The translations under genes were made by a program, and so were the position numbers. A stretch of DNA of 20,946 nucleotides from Isotricha intestinalis (Eukaryota > Ciliophora > Litostomatea > Vestibuliferida > Isotrichidae): contig JAJJLU010004003.1 in NCBI GenBank assembly GCA_023807065.1, forward strand, positions 1-20,946, written 5' to 3'. Of this stretch, positions 1 to 9,300 are shown piece after piece; the stretch's first letter is position 1; the number at the start of each line of letters is the position of its first letter. The notes under the pieces are model-generated. The model made no database searches and was not told the origin of the DNA. It was given only the letters and a program-made list of their open reading frames with translations.

Positions 1-57
1 AAGTAAAAAAGTAAATAATAGTAATATAAAAACTACATTATATCATCATAAATAATC

Positions 58-727
58 TTAAAAAACTAAAGTAAAAATAGTAAAAACAAGAAAACTAAAT
101 TTACTAAATCAACTATTATTTCCTTTATCACTTCTATTTCCACTATCTCCATCTCCGTCTCCTTTACTGTCATTATTATCATCTTTATCATCATCTCCAC
201 TATCTTCATTTATTGTACTATAAGATCCAGCTCTTCATTGATAATTGTCTTTTTATATCATATTGTGTAGAAGCATAAATTGCACTATTTTTACCATCAC
301 AAGAATTATCACCATCACATGTAGCAGCCTTTGAATCATCATAAGTACAACCTAATGCTGTACATTCTTCTTTATTATCCGAATGATCTGAACAAGTTGC
401 AACACAAGCATCCTCAGACAAAGAACATCCCACTAAATCTGTACAATCAGTTCCTCCTTTAGTAGTACATTTAGAATGACTACCTGAACATGCATCAGAT
501 GCTGCTGGTGTAATATATAGTTTGCTTTGGATGCAACATATTTAGTATCTACACATTGTGATTGTTGAGTCATTGATGAACATGTTGACCCTGTATCACG
601 ATAACAACCTGCTTCTTTCCATGAACAAGTAGAATCTGCTTGACAAGTATCTTTGGTTTGAAGAACATGAATCTTCTGTGCAGAATATTAAGGAAATTAG
701 ATATAAGGTTAATATTAATTTTTGCAT
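58..727 (-). pseudogene. Decayed Cys-rich secreted / GPI-anchor-type surface protein
   Basis: Read leftwards from the ATG at 727-725, the sequence begins with a clear signal peptide (MQKLILTLYLISLIFC) followed by CTEDSCSS. That frame dies at a TGA (598-596). The Cys-rich reading continues in the next frame from about 651 (DTCQADSTCSWKEAGC, YRDTGSTC, QQSQCVDTKYVAS). It returns to the first frame near 515 (SGSHSKCTTKGG, CTDLVGCSLSEDACVATC, CTALGCTYDD) until a TAG (220-218). A third shift near 235 gives an Asp/Ser/Gly-rich stalk (SGDDDKDD, KGDGDGDSG), then a TGA (111-109), then a hydrophobic tail FSKFSFLVFTIFTLVF ending at TAA (60-58). Recurrent C-x3-GC units, signal peptide, acidic stalk and hydrophobic tail match the general layout of protist GPI-anchored surface antigens. 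Three frame changes plus a stop, in a window where eight other genes are open, point to a pseudogene. Uncorrected indels are the alternative. The exact family is not recognised. Confidence 0.7.
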
Positions 728-1439
728 TTCTTTATTTTTTTTTTATTTTTTCCCCTTTTTTTTACTTTTATTTATTTTTTTTAATGTTTTTTCAAGAACA
801 ATATTTGTTTTGTAGTTTTGGGGCAGTTATGGTTTAGTTATATTAAGTTTTAATGTTATGTCTTTATTTAAGTAATGATGAATTATTGTAAATTAATATT
901 CAAAAACAATTGTAATTAAGTTTTATAACAAAAGATTTGTAGTTAAATAGAAATTTATCTTTGAAATGTTCAAATATTTGAAAAATAATAGAAAAAATAT
1001 TCAATAAATAATTATTAAAAAAACACTTATTATGCTTTTTAAATCTATTTTTTAAAAAATATATAAAATTTTAAGGAAATAATCATTAACTCAAAAACAA
1101 TAAAATTAAAAATATTAATTATCACTACTTTCATCAAGAAAAATCATTTGATCCTTATTATAAAAAAGATATTCATTATAATCTAATAAAAAAAGAAATC
1201 AAGTGACTGGTTTATTTTTTTCATACATTTTTTAAATGACAAATATAAAATAAATTTTTACACATAAAGATTTATTATAAAAATAAAGAGAAGAATATTT
1301 ATATTTTTTTTAAAAATTAAAATATAAAAAAATTATAAAAATTAAGATAATTTAATTAAATAAATTAATATCAAAATAAAAATAATGATTCTATATTCCC
1401 AATTTTAAAATATATTAAAAAAAAATTAAAAATAAAAAA
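728..1439. other. 712-base A+T-rich gap between divergent genes
   Basis: The gap separates the decayed surface-protein gene (minus) from the DHHC-family gene (plus), so it should hold both promoters, but I see no recognisable promoter motif. It is mostly T- and A-runs. The one richer patch, about 1115-1228, reads on the minus strand as MYEKNKPVT, a TGA (1201-1199), then DYNEYLFYNKDQMIFLDE and SSDN before TAA. That may be a gene remnant or chance. No tRNA-like or other RNA structure was seen. Confidence 0.5.
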
Positions 1440-2141
1440 ATGACAGAAAAAGAAATATTAAAAGAGTCATCATCATTTTCTCAAGAAATAATGACAGAAA
1501 TGCAAAATGTTTCAGAATCAAAAATAGATTCTCAAAAATTTAATTCTTTAATAATAAAAGAAGAGCCATTGTTAAAACCGGAAAAATATTATGAAAGAAG
1601 AGGAAATTGTTTTTTTTTTCTTTTTAATAATAATGGATATCCATTAATAGTAATAGGACCTCATTGTAAGTAAAATAAATTTATATAATAATTAATTTAT
1701 TTAAAAGGGCCTTTTACCTTATTTTCATTGAGTGGAATATTTATTATATCATCATTATATTTTTATTCAAATTGGGATAATTTAAATTTTAATATTAAAA
1801 TAATAGGATTTTTACTTTGGTTTTGTCAAAATTTTTTTTTTTTAATTTCTTCTGTAATTAATCCAGGAACTCCTAATATAGAATATTACTTAGAAAATTA
1901 TGATTTGAATAAAACTAAAGTTAAAAATTTTAGAATATGTTCTAAATGTAAATTAGTTATGGATTTAAATCAAGGAACTGAACATTGTAATGAATGTGAT
2001 ATTTGTATTATGAAAATTAATCATCATTGCTCTTTAATTTCAAAATGTATTGGTATTGGGAATTTATATTATTTTTATTGCTTTATTGCTTTTTCTATTT
2101 TTTATATTCTTTTTTTTGTTTATTGCTTTTTTTTTATTTAG
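1440..2141 (+). CDS. DHHC-family protein S-acyltransferase, short and divergent (two exons: 1440-1665, 1708-2141)
   Basis: Removing the 42-base intron gives a 219-residue protein. The splice rebuilds the phrase VIGPHWPFTL, which leads into the first membrane segment as in many protist palmitoyltransferases. Order: hydrophilic N-terminus (1-55), TM1 (about 78-95), TM2 (about 107-126), NPG motif (127-129, in place of DPG), Cys-rich domain (153-194), TM3 (about 197-219). The Cys-rich domain has C153, C156, H168-C169, C172, C175, the NHHC quartet 180-183 and C189-IG-IGN. The family transfers palmitate to protein cysteines at membranes through an autoacylated Cys, here C183. Oddities are Asn for the first Asp of DHHC, SL for the usual PW after it, and a TAG stop inside or just after TM3, so TM4 and the C-terminal TTxE region are absent. 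It is either a reduced paralogue or a recently truncated gene. Family assignment is secure; activity is uncertain. It converges with the F-box-like gene at 2401. Confidence 0.85.
1666..1707 (+). other. Spliceosomal intron, 42 bases
   Basis: The intron starts GTAAGTAAAA and ends ATTTAAAAG, and consists almost only of A and T. Without splicing the upstream frame hits TAA four bases past the donor. With splicing (phase 1, T plus GG making Trp76) the two reading frames join into a continuous DHHC-family protein across a conserved GPHWP stretch. It is the only clear intron in the window. Confidence 0.88.
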
Positions 2142-2400
2142 ATTTTTTCTTATTTAAATTTTAGGTTTAAATTTTTTTTATAAATATTTTATTCTCAAGT
2201 TTTTATATATTAATTAATTAAAAGGGAATTTTTTAAATAATTTATAGTATATATATACTTTTAAATGACTATTTCTTTTTTAAAACAAAATTAATTAATA
2301 TTCATTAATATAATACTTATATGAAATATTATGAAAAAACAATCAATTTATCTTTGATACATTAATTAATATGACATTAATAATAATAAAAAAAAACAAA

Positions 2401-2799
2401 TTAACTAAAAGATAAATCATGTTCAGAATAATTATTTTTTTGTAAAATAGAAAAAGAAAGTAAATTATTTGTATTATTTGAATAAAAAGAATCTCTTTTT
2501 TTAAAAAATTTAACTAATATTTCTTTTTGTTTAACATTATTATTAAACATTCTATTTACTTTTCCAGTTTCTTTTAATTCTTTATAATTTAAATAATCTA
2601 AAATATTTAACCATAATTGATTAGTGATTTTATCACTTTTATTTATAAAAATTTTATTTATTCCTTCTTCAGAATTACAAACTGTTGAAAATTTATCTTT
2701 TAAAGATATTGAATTTCTATATTTTAGAAAAATTAAAGACTTTTTATTAGTTAAGTTTTTAGTTATTCTTATTTGTTTTCTATTTTCAACACAACCCAT
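2401..2799 (-). CDS. Small F-box-like protein with N-terminal Met-Gly-Cys acylation signal
   Basis: A 132-residue protein. Residues 57-100 (KITNQLWLNILDYLNYKELK, then VNRMF) fit the F-box pattern: a hydrophobic start, an Ile-Leu-x-Tyr-Leu helix, a Leu, then Val-Asn-Arg followed by an aromatic residue. F-box proteins bind Skp1 and bring substrates to SCF ubiquitin ligases. The N-terminus MGCVENRK has Gly2 and Cys3, the arrangement used for N-myristoylation followed by palmitoylation, so the protein could be membrane tethered. No substrate-binding repeats (LRR, WD40, Kelch) follow; the last 30 residues are Ser/Asn-rich. The start is fixed by MGC just after an A/T-rich leader, and the stop is TAA. 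The family call rests on pattern matching of a short, weakly conserved domain, so it is likely but not certain. It is followed on the same strand by the next gene's leader region and faces the DHHC-family gene tail to tail. Confidence 0.6.
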   Translation of the reverse strand: MGCVENRKQIRITKNLTNKKSLIFLKYRNSISLKDKFSTVCNSEEGINKIFINKSDKITNQLWLNILDYLNYKELKETGKVNRMFNNNVKQKEILVKFFKKRDSFYSNNTNNLLSFSILQKNNYSEHDLSFS

Positions 2800-2998
2800 T
2801 TTTTTTAATATATTTAAATTGAAGTTATTTTTATAAATATTTAAATTAAAAAATAAAAAAAAGATAACTTAATAAAATATATCATTTCTAATGTTTTCTT
2901 TCAAATAAGAAATTATTATTCTTCGTTTAAATTAAAAGTTAAAAATATTCTTTTTTTTCTTAAATTAAAATAATAGTTTTATAAATATATATAAATAA

Positions 2999-5900
2999 TT
3001 ATTCAATGTTTTTATTTAATAAAATATTAATCCATTTTAATATTAATTTTTCATTTTCAGAAGCAAAAAATAAATTTTTATTCTGGATTTTATCATTATA
3101 AAGATTTTCATATTTGATTCCAAAAAAAATTAATTTTTCTTCATTAATATTTTTATAAAGATTAATTTTATTAACATTTTTAATATTAATTCTATTAATA
3201 ATTAAATCAGGTTTTTTATTAGAAATAAAATCTTCTTTATTTTTATAAACATTAAATTCTTTTTCATTTAAAGTACAAAATTTATTATTATAATTTATTT
3301 TATCAGTAATATCAATAATTTTTTTTAATTCAGAATAAAATATTAATTCTTTAAATTCTTCTTTATTATCAATAATTTTATTTTCTGATTTTTCTATATT
3401 ATTATTTAAATTATCATTTAAATTATTATCATTTAATTTTTCATTAGATAAATATTCATTTTTATTTTTTTCTTTTTTATTTAAATCATAAAAATTAAAT
3501 TTTAATTGATAAATTTTCTTTTTTTTATTTGGGGAATTTATTATAGAAAATTCTTCATTTCTAGTACAATTTGTAATAGTATTGTTAACTTTATTTTTTT
3601 CATTTTTCTTAAAAGAATTTTTATCATTAATTTGAAGAGGTAATTCATATATATAACTATTATTTATATTATTTTTATTTTTTGATAAAATTGTTATTTC
3701 ACAATTTTTATTTATAATATAATTATCTTCTTTATTTAAATTTACAATTTTTTCTTCTCCTTGATAATTTAAACTTAATGTGTTTGAATATATTAATTTA
3801 GAAAACTTTTTATTCAATTTATTTCTTTTATCATTATTATTATTATTGATATTTAATTGAATTTCTTTTTTTTCAAATAAATCATTTTCTTTTTTATTTT
3901 CTTTTTTTATTATTATATTATCCATTTCAATATGAGGATTTAATATTTTTTTCTTTTTTGAATCTTGTGTTATAATATTATAATTATTATTCTCATTAAA
4001 ATTATCATTTATAAAAAGAGGTTTTGTATGATGAAAAGTTCCAAATTTTTTAAATTTATTTCTTTTATTATTAATATTATTATCATTAATATTATTAATT
4101 ATATTATTATTTATTTTATTATTATTTTGATTTGATATATTAATATTATTATTTTTATCTTCTTCATTATTAAAAATTTGAAAATTCATTATTTCAGTAT
4201 TTAAATTATTTTTTTTTGTTGCTTTTGAATCTTCGATTTTTTGAATTGAAGAATTAATTTTTGTATTATTAATTAAATTTTGTAAAGAAATTTTATTATC
4301 TTCTTTTTCATTATCACTATTTATATATTCGTGATTATTAATATGTTCTTCTTTTAAATCCAAAAAAGTTTTTTTATTATTATTTATTATTTTTTCATTT
4401 ATTTCATTATTAATAATAAAGTTATTAGTATTTAATTGTTTTATTTTTTTTTTTTTTTCAATATTATCTTTTTTTTCTTTTGTTGTTTTTTTATTTGAAA
4501 AAATACTTTTTCCTAAATTTTTTTTTTCAAAATTTTGAATATCTTTAATATAATTATCTAAATATTTAGAAATATATTTTACTGATTTAAATTTTTTTGA
4601 TTCTTCGTTTTTATTATTTTTGTTTTCTTCTTTTTCTTTAATTGCTTTTAATAAATCATTAAAACTTTGTTTTTTTTGTTGTATAATTTTTTGTTCATTT
4701 AATTTTTTAGTAAATGTATTTTCATTACAAATTATTTTCCTTTTATTTAATAAATTTAAATTAATGTTATCGTCATTATTAATTTTAATTAAAGTTTCTT
4801 TTTTACTTTCATTTAAAGAAGAAGAAGTAATTTCATGAATTTTTTCTCTATTTTCTTCAGTTATTACAGTAAGTTTATTATCAAATATTTTTTCTTCTTT
4901 TTCATCATCTTCATAATTTGAAGAAGAAGAAGAAAAATAATATTCATTATTATTATTATTTTTTAATTGATTATTTGATTTTAATATTATTTTATTATCA
5001 TAATTTGAGTTTCTAAATTGAATATTATTTTCTTCTTTATCATATTTATTATTATATTCTATTTCATTTTCATAAATACTAGAATTATTCATATAATTAT
5101 TATTATAATTAATATTTTCTTCTTCTTCATAATTATCATTTGTATCATTATTATTATTATTATTCGAGTTATTAATATTTGAATTATTTTCTTCTTCTTC
5201 TTCTTCTTCTTCTCCTTCTTCTTTTTCTTCTTCTTCATTTTGAATATATTTATTATCTTTAATTGAATCATTTAATTTATTCTTTATTTGTTTATTATTA
5301 TCACTTGTTATTGTTCTTTTTATTGGAATTATAAAATCTTTTTTTTTACTGTCATCAAAAGTATATATTTTTCTTATATTATTATTATTCTTTTCTATAA
5401 TATTTATTTTTTTATTTTTTTGAAAATCACTGATTTTTAAAAAATTATTATTTCCGTTAAACATCTCTTTAATAGAGTCACTATTAATAAAATTATCTTT
5501 TTTTTTATTTAAATTCTCATCATTTTTTTTATCTTTATCAAATAAATTTATATTTAAACCTAAAGAAGTTGTATTTTTAATTTTAGAATAATTAAAATTA
5601 TCAAATTCTTTTAAATTAATAATTTTTTTATTTAAATTATTATTATAATCTTCATTTTCACTTTCTGAATTTTTAGAAAAATTTTCAGAAAAATTATTAT
5701 TATTTAAATTATTATTAAAATAATGTTCACTTTCATTTTCTAAATCATTTAATTTATTAGTAATAAAAATAATATCTTCATTCTTAAAAAAACTATTATT
5801 ATCATTTAAAACTGCTCCATGTTCAATTAAAGAATTATTAAAATTATAATTTGATCTTATTTCATCTGCAATATTATATGAATTTTCAATATCATTCTTT

Positions 5901-6181
5901 ACTTTTATTAATGAATTAGAATTATTTTTATCATATATATTATTATTTTTTTTTATTGTCTTATTTGAAGAATTTTTTTTATTTGTATTTATTGTATTTA
6001 TACTACTTTCATTTATTATATTTTTTGGTTTTTTTTCTGGGTAATAATCTATGTTTTCAAATATTTGATTTAATGTTTCATTTTTTTCATTTGAATTTAA
6101 AGGATTTAATTTTATTGTCTCGTCTAATGATTTTTCTTTTATATTTTTCAAATTTATATTTTGAGAATTTTCTACTCCCAT
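2999..6181 (-). CDS. Asn-rich protein with predicted N-myristoylation site and C-terminal PH domain
   Basis: A 1060-residue protein. The N-terminus MGVENSQN has Gly2 and Ser6, a good N-myristoyltransferase context. Residues from about 20 to 940 are low-complexity Asn/Lys/Glu/Ser, including an acidic block at about 315-331 encoded by a GAA repeat and several runs of Asn. Only the end is globular. About residues 945-1054 read as a pleckstrin-homology domain: NNKFCTLNEKEFNVYKNKED on the first strands, then NRINIKNVNKINLY, LIFFGIKYENLY, NLFFASENEKLILKWINILL, with the hallmark Trp at about 1050 in the closing helix. PH domains bind phosphoinositides or protein partners at membranes, so a membrane-associated adaptor with two membrane-contact points is inferred. 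The usual basic inositide-binding loop is not obvious, so lipid specificity cannot be called. The gene lies 142 bases upstream-side of the PP2C gene's end, on the same strand. The PH call is fairly strong; the rest is of unknown function. Confidence 0.72.
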   Translation of the reverse strand: MGVENSQNINLKNIKEKSLDETIKLNPLNSNEKNETLNQIFENIDYYPEKKPKNIINESSINTINTNKKNSSNKTIKKNNNIYDKNNSNSLIKVKNDIENSYNIADEIRSNYNFNNSLIEHGAVLNDNNSFFKNEDIIFITNKLNDLENESEHYFNNNLNNNNFSENFSKNSESENEDYNNNLNKKIINLKEFDNFNYSKIKNTTSLGLNINLFDKDKKNDENLNKKKDNFINSDSIKEMFNGNNNFLKISDFQKNKKINIIEKNNNNIRKIYTFDDSKKKDFIIPIKRTITSDNNKQIKNKLNDSIKDNKYIQNEEEEKEEGEEEEEEEENNSNINNSNNNNNNDTNDNYEEEENINYNNNYMNNSSIYENEIEYNNKYDKEENNIQFRNSNYDNKIILKSNNQLKNNNNNEYYFSSSSSNYEDDEKEEKIFDNKLTVITEENREKIHEITSSSLNESKKETLIKINNDDNINLNLLNKRKIICNENTFTKKLNEQKIIQQKKQSFNDLLKAIKEKEENKNNKNEESKKFKSVKYISKYLDNYIKDIQNFEKKNLGKSIFSNKKTTKEKKDNIEKKKKIKQLNTNNFIINNEINEKIINNNKKTFLDLKEEHINNHEYINSDNEKEDNKISLQNLINNTKINSSIQKIEDSKATKKNNLNTEIMNFQIFNNEEDKNNNINISNQNNNKINNNIINNINDNNINNKRNKFKKFGTFHHTKPLFINDNFNENNNYNIITQDSKKKKILNPHIEMDNIIIKKENKKENDLFEKKEIQLNINNNNNDKRNKLNKKFSKLIYSNTLSLNYQGEEKIVNLNKEDNYIINKNCEITILSKNKNNINNSYIYELPLQINDKNSFKKNEKNKVNNTITNCTRNEEFSIINSPNKKKKIYQLKFNFYDLNKKEKNKNEYLSNEKLNDNNLNDNLNNNIEKSENKIIDNKEEFKELIFYSELKKIIDITDKINYNNKFCTLNEKEFNVYKNKEDFISNKKPDLIINRINIKNVNKINLYKNINEEKLIFFGIKYENLYNDKIQNKNLFFASENEKLILKWINILLNKNIE
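5189..5237 (+). repeat. (TTC)n microsatellite inside coding sequence
   Basis: An imperfect run of TTC triplets, with single TCC and TTT interruptions, encodes on the minus strand the Glu-rich block (EEEEKEEGEEEEEEEE) of the PH-domain protein, at about residues 315-331. Triplet length change here would alter the acidic tract without breaking the frame. Confidence 0.85.
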
Positions 6182-6323
6182 TTTTTTTTAAAAATTATTT
6201 TTTATAATTTATTTTCTTTATTTTCCTATTATAAACTTTTATTTCTTTTATGAAAATAATCTTTTAATTAATGTTCAGTCTTTTTAAAAAAAATATATAT
6301 ATAAATATAATTAAAAAAGATTT

Positions 6324-9300
6324 TTATTTATTTAATTTGAATAATAATAAATCATTATATTTATTATTATTTTTTCCTATTGATATTGATAAAAATCCAT
6401 TAGTTCTATTAATAATTGTTTTATAATTTGAATTAATATTTTTAGAAAAATCATATTCTTTTTTTTTTTGAAAAGATTTTTCATAAAATGTTTTTCTATT
6501 AATAGAATAACAAAAAGGACTTAAATTATTGTTTTCTTTAATTATAATATTTTTATTTTTATTTTGAAATGATAATATCTTTGGTTCTTTATTATTATTT
6601 AAATTATTAAAACTATAAAATTTAATGTTTCTGTTTGCTGAATTGTTCATAAAATTTAAACTTTTATTTTTTATATGAATATTTTCATTAATAATATTTT
6701 TTTTATAATTATTTTCTGCATTAATTAATATTTTACTATATTTTCTATTTGAATTATTTTTATTTTGAATAATATTTTTTTTTGTTTCTTTTATAATATT
6801 TTGTTGTAATTGATTAAATGAAAGAGGCTTTAATTTAATCATATTTTTATTATTATTATTATCATTCTTTTTATCTGAAGGTGTTATTTTTTCTTTTTGA
6901 AATTCTATTTTATTTTCGTTTTTTTTTATTTCTATTAAATTAAAATTTGATTTACTTTGTTTTGTTGATTTTATTTCATTATTATTATTTTGAAAAAAAA
7001 AATTTCTACTATTTATAAAAGAATATATATTCTTTTTATATAGTTCATTTATTTTTTCTATGTTTTCTTTTTCTTCTTCTTTTCCTTTTATTATAAATTT
7101 TTTTAATTTTTTTCTTATTGAATTATCAGGATTTTTATCTGAATTAAAATTTTTTATATGATCATAAATCATTTTTTTTTCATATTCTTTATTTTTTAAT
7201 AAATCTATATATTCAAATCTTTTAACAATATTCTCTTCTTTTTTATTTTTATCTTTTTCTTTCTCTATTTCTTCTATTTCATTATCTTTATTAATATTTT
7301 CTATATTATTATTTAGTATTTTTTCTTTTTCTTCTATTCTAGTATTATGTTCTTTTTTTTCATTTTCTTTTATTTTATTTTCAATAGTAATACTATTATT
7401 ATCAATTCTAGTTTTTTCTTCAATATTATTTTTTCTTATATTATTTTCTTCTATTTTATTTTCTTTTATTTTATCTTCTTCGATTTTAATTTCTTTATCA
7501 TAATTCATAATATCTTCTTTTTCTTCTTTTTTATTTATTTCATTTTTAATATTCTCATTCATATCTTTTATTTTTTCCGTACTATCTTTTATGATATTAT
7601 CATTATTTTCATTATTAATTATTTGTTTATTGTCAATATTATTTTCATTTTTATTTTCATTATTAATTGTATTTTCTTCTTTTGTGTTAACAATATTATT
7701 ATTATCTTCATTATGATTATCATCTTTTTTTTGATTAATATTAATATCTTCTTTATTTTTAAATTCAATTAAAGTATTATAATTATTTTTCTCAATCTCA
7801 TTAACCTTTACATTATTATTTACATTATTTTCATGATTTATATTATTAATATCATTTTCATCATTATTATCTTTTTCATTATTAAAATCACTTTCATTTT
7901 TGACAGAATCTTTTTTTTCTTTTTTGATTTCTTTAACAAAAATAATTTCTTTCAAATAATCAGAAGGTGTAATTTTATTATTTAATTCACTATTACATTT
8001 CTCATCATAAAGTTGATAATCAATAAAATTATTATTTTGAAAATCTTTAAAGCAAATTATAATACAAGTAACATTATCAAAGCATTTTCTAGCCATAGAA
8101 GCTTTTAAAATATAATCACAAGCTTTTCCACATTTAAAATGTAAATTATATTGATTAAAATAGTTAAAAACCATAAAAATACTTTTAAAAATGTCATTGT
8201 TACTTAATAAGTCAAAAATACCATCACATCCTAAAAGAAAAAAATCAATATTATCTTTTTCTAAATCAAAGGAATAAATCTCAGGAATAGAAATAATAAT
8301 ATTATTATTTAAACATTTACTTTCATAATCTCCTATTGTTCTACTTACTGATAATCCTCCTGGATTTATTCTATAAGGTCCTAATAATATTTTATTTTCT
8401 TTTTTATCATTTTGAATTGGAATTTTACTCTGATATATTTTTCCTCCATTTAATGTTATTCTCTTTTTCTCATTTATTTCATTTGGTTTGTGATCTTTTG
8501 ATATTTGAACAAGTTTCTTCTTATTTTTTGATGACATTATTATTCGAGAATCACCTAAATTTGCTATATAAATTTTCGAATTTATTGTTATTAATATTAA
8601 TGCACACGAACCACTTTTTTCAGAGTTTAAATTCTTTATATTTATATTTATTTTCTTATTTTCATTATTTATATCATTGTTATCATTATTAATAGTTTTA
8701 TTCTCATTATTATTATTAATATCTTTATTATCATTATTAATATCTGGATTATTATCATTAACGTCTTTATTATTTTTATTATTGTCTTTATTATCTTTAT
8801 TATTATCATTCTCATTCTCATTTTTATTATTATTATTAATTACTTTATTATTATCTTTTTTCAAACAATAATTAACAAGAAATTCATTTTCAGCTTTTTG
8901 AAATGCATTTAAAATAGCTTTTGGGACATCATTGGGAAAATTATCATCATTAATAATAAAATTATGTAAATTATCTTTTAAAAACTCTGCACATTTTTTT
9001 CCATTATGTCCATCAAAAATAGAAAAAAAAGAAACTTTAGGCCATTTTCCTTTTAAATCAACATTATAATTTTCAGGTTGATTAATATTTAAAATAAGAG
9101 TTACTTTATCTTCATTATAATTTCTAATAATTCCTTCATGCGAATTAACTGCAAAAGCTTTAATTATTCCAAAATTTTTTTTTGAAATTTTACTTGTTTC
9201 GAAATTTTTTATTTCTGAATTTAATATTTCTATTTTTAAAGGTTGATAAGCTTCTTTTCCTATAAATTCTTTTATTGTTAAATATTCAATTTCTGAAAAA

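Noticed and set aside
1..60. A chromosome end or telomeric repeat at the left edge
   Set aside because: The left edge is irregular A+T-rich sequence with no tandem G-rich or C-rich repeat.
645..675. A 16-base mini-intron (GT to AG) on the minus strand that would join the first two frames of the Cys-rich gene
   Set aside because: It would restore the frame, but it lacks the GTAAG-type donor of the confirmed intron, is far shorter, and no similar element explains the other two frame changes.
640..837. A 65-residue plus-strand open frame
   Set aside because: It is antisense to the signal-peptide end of the Cys-rich gene and then a T-run; its Phe/Leu-rich product reflects base composition only.
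2118..2164. A second intron in the DHHC-family gene starting at the GT at 2118
   Set aside because: The candidate acceptors at 2141 and 2164 lead to stops within one to fourteen codons and supply neither TM4 nor a TTxE motif.
5089..5271. A Lys/Ile-rich 60-residue minus-strand frame, and a similar one at 9743-10054
   Set aside because: They are out-of-frame readings of the GAA-repeat part of the PH-domain protein gene and of the kinase gene tail.
7347..7772. A plus-strand open frame of 141 residues, very rich in Ile and Phe, resembling a membrane protein
   Set aside because: It is the complement of AAT/GAA/AAA-rich coding sequence in the PP2C tail; antisense of Asn/Lys/Glu repeats always reads as Ile/Phe/Leu. 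The same applies to the plus-strand frames at 4620-4838, 5956-6207, 8336-8871, 13804-14046, 15562-17085 and 20210-20692.
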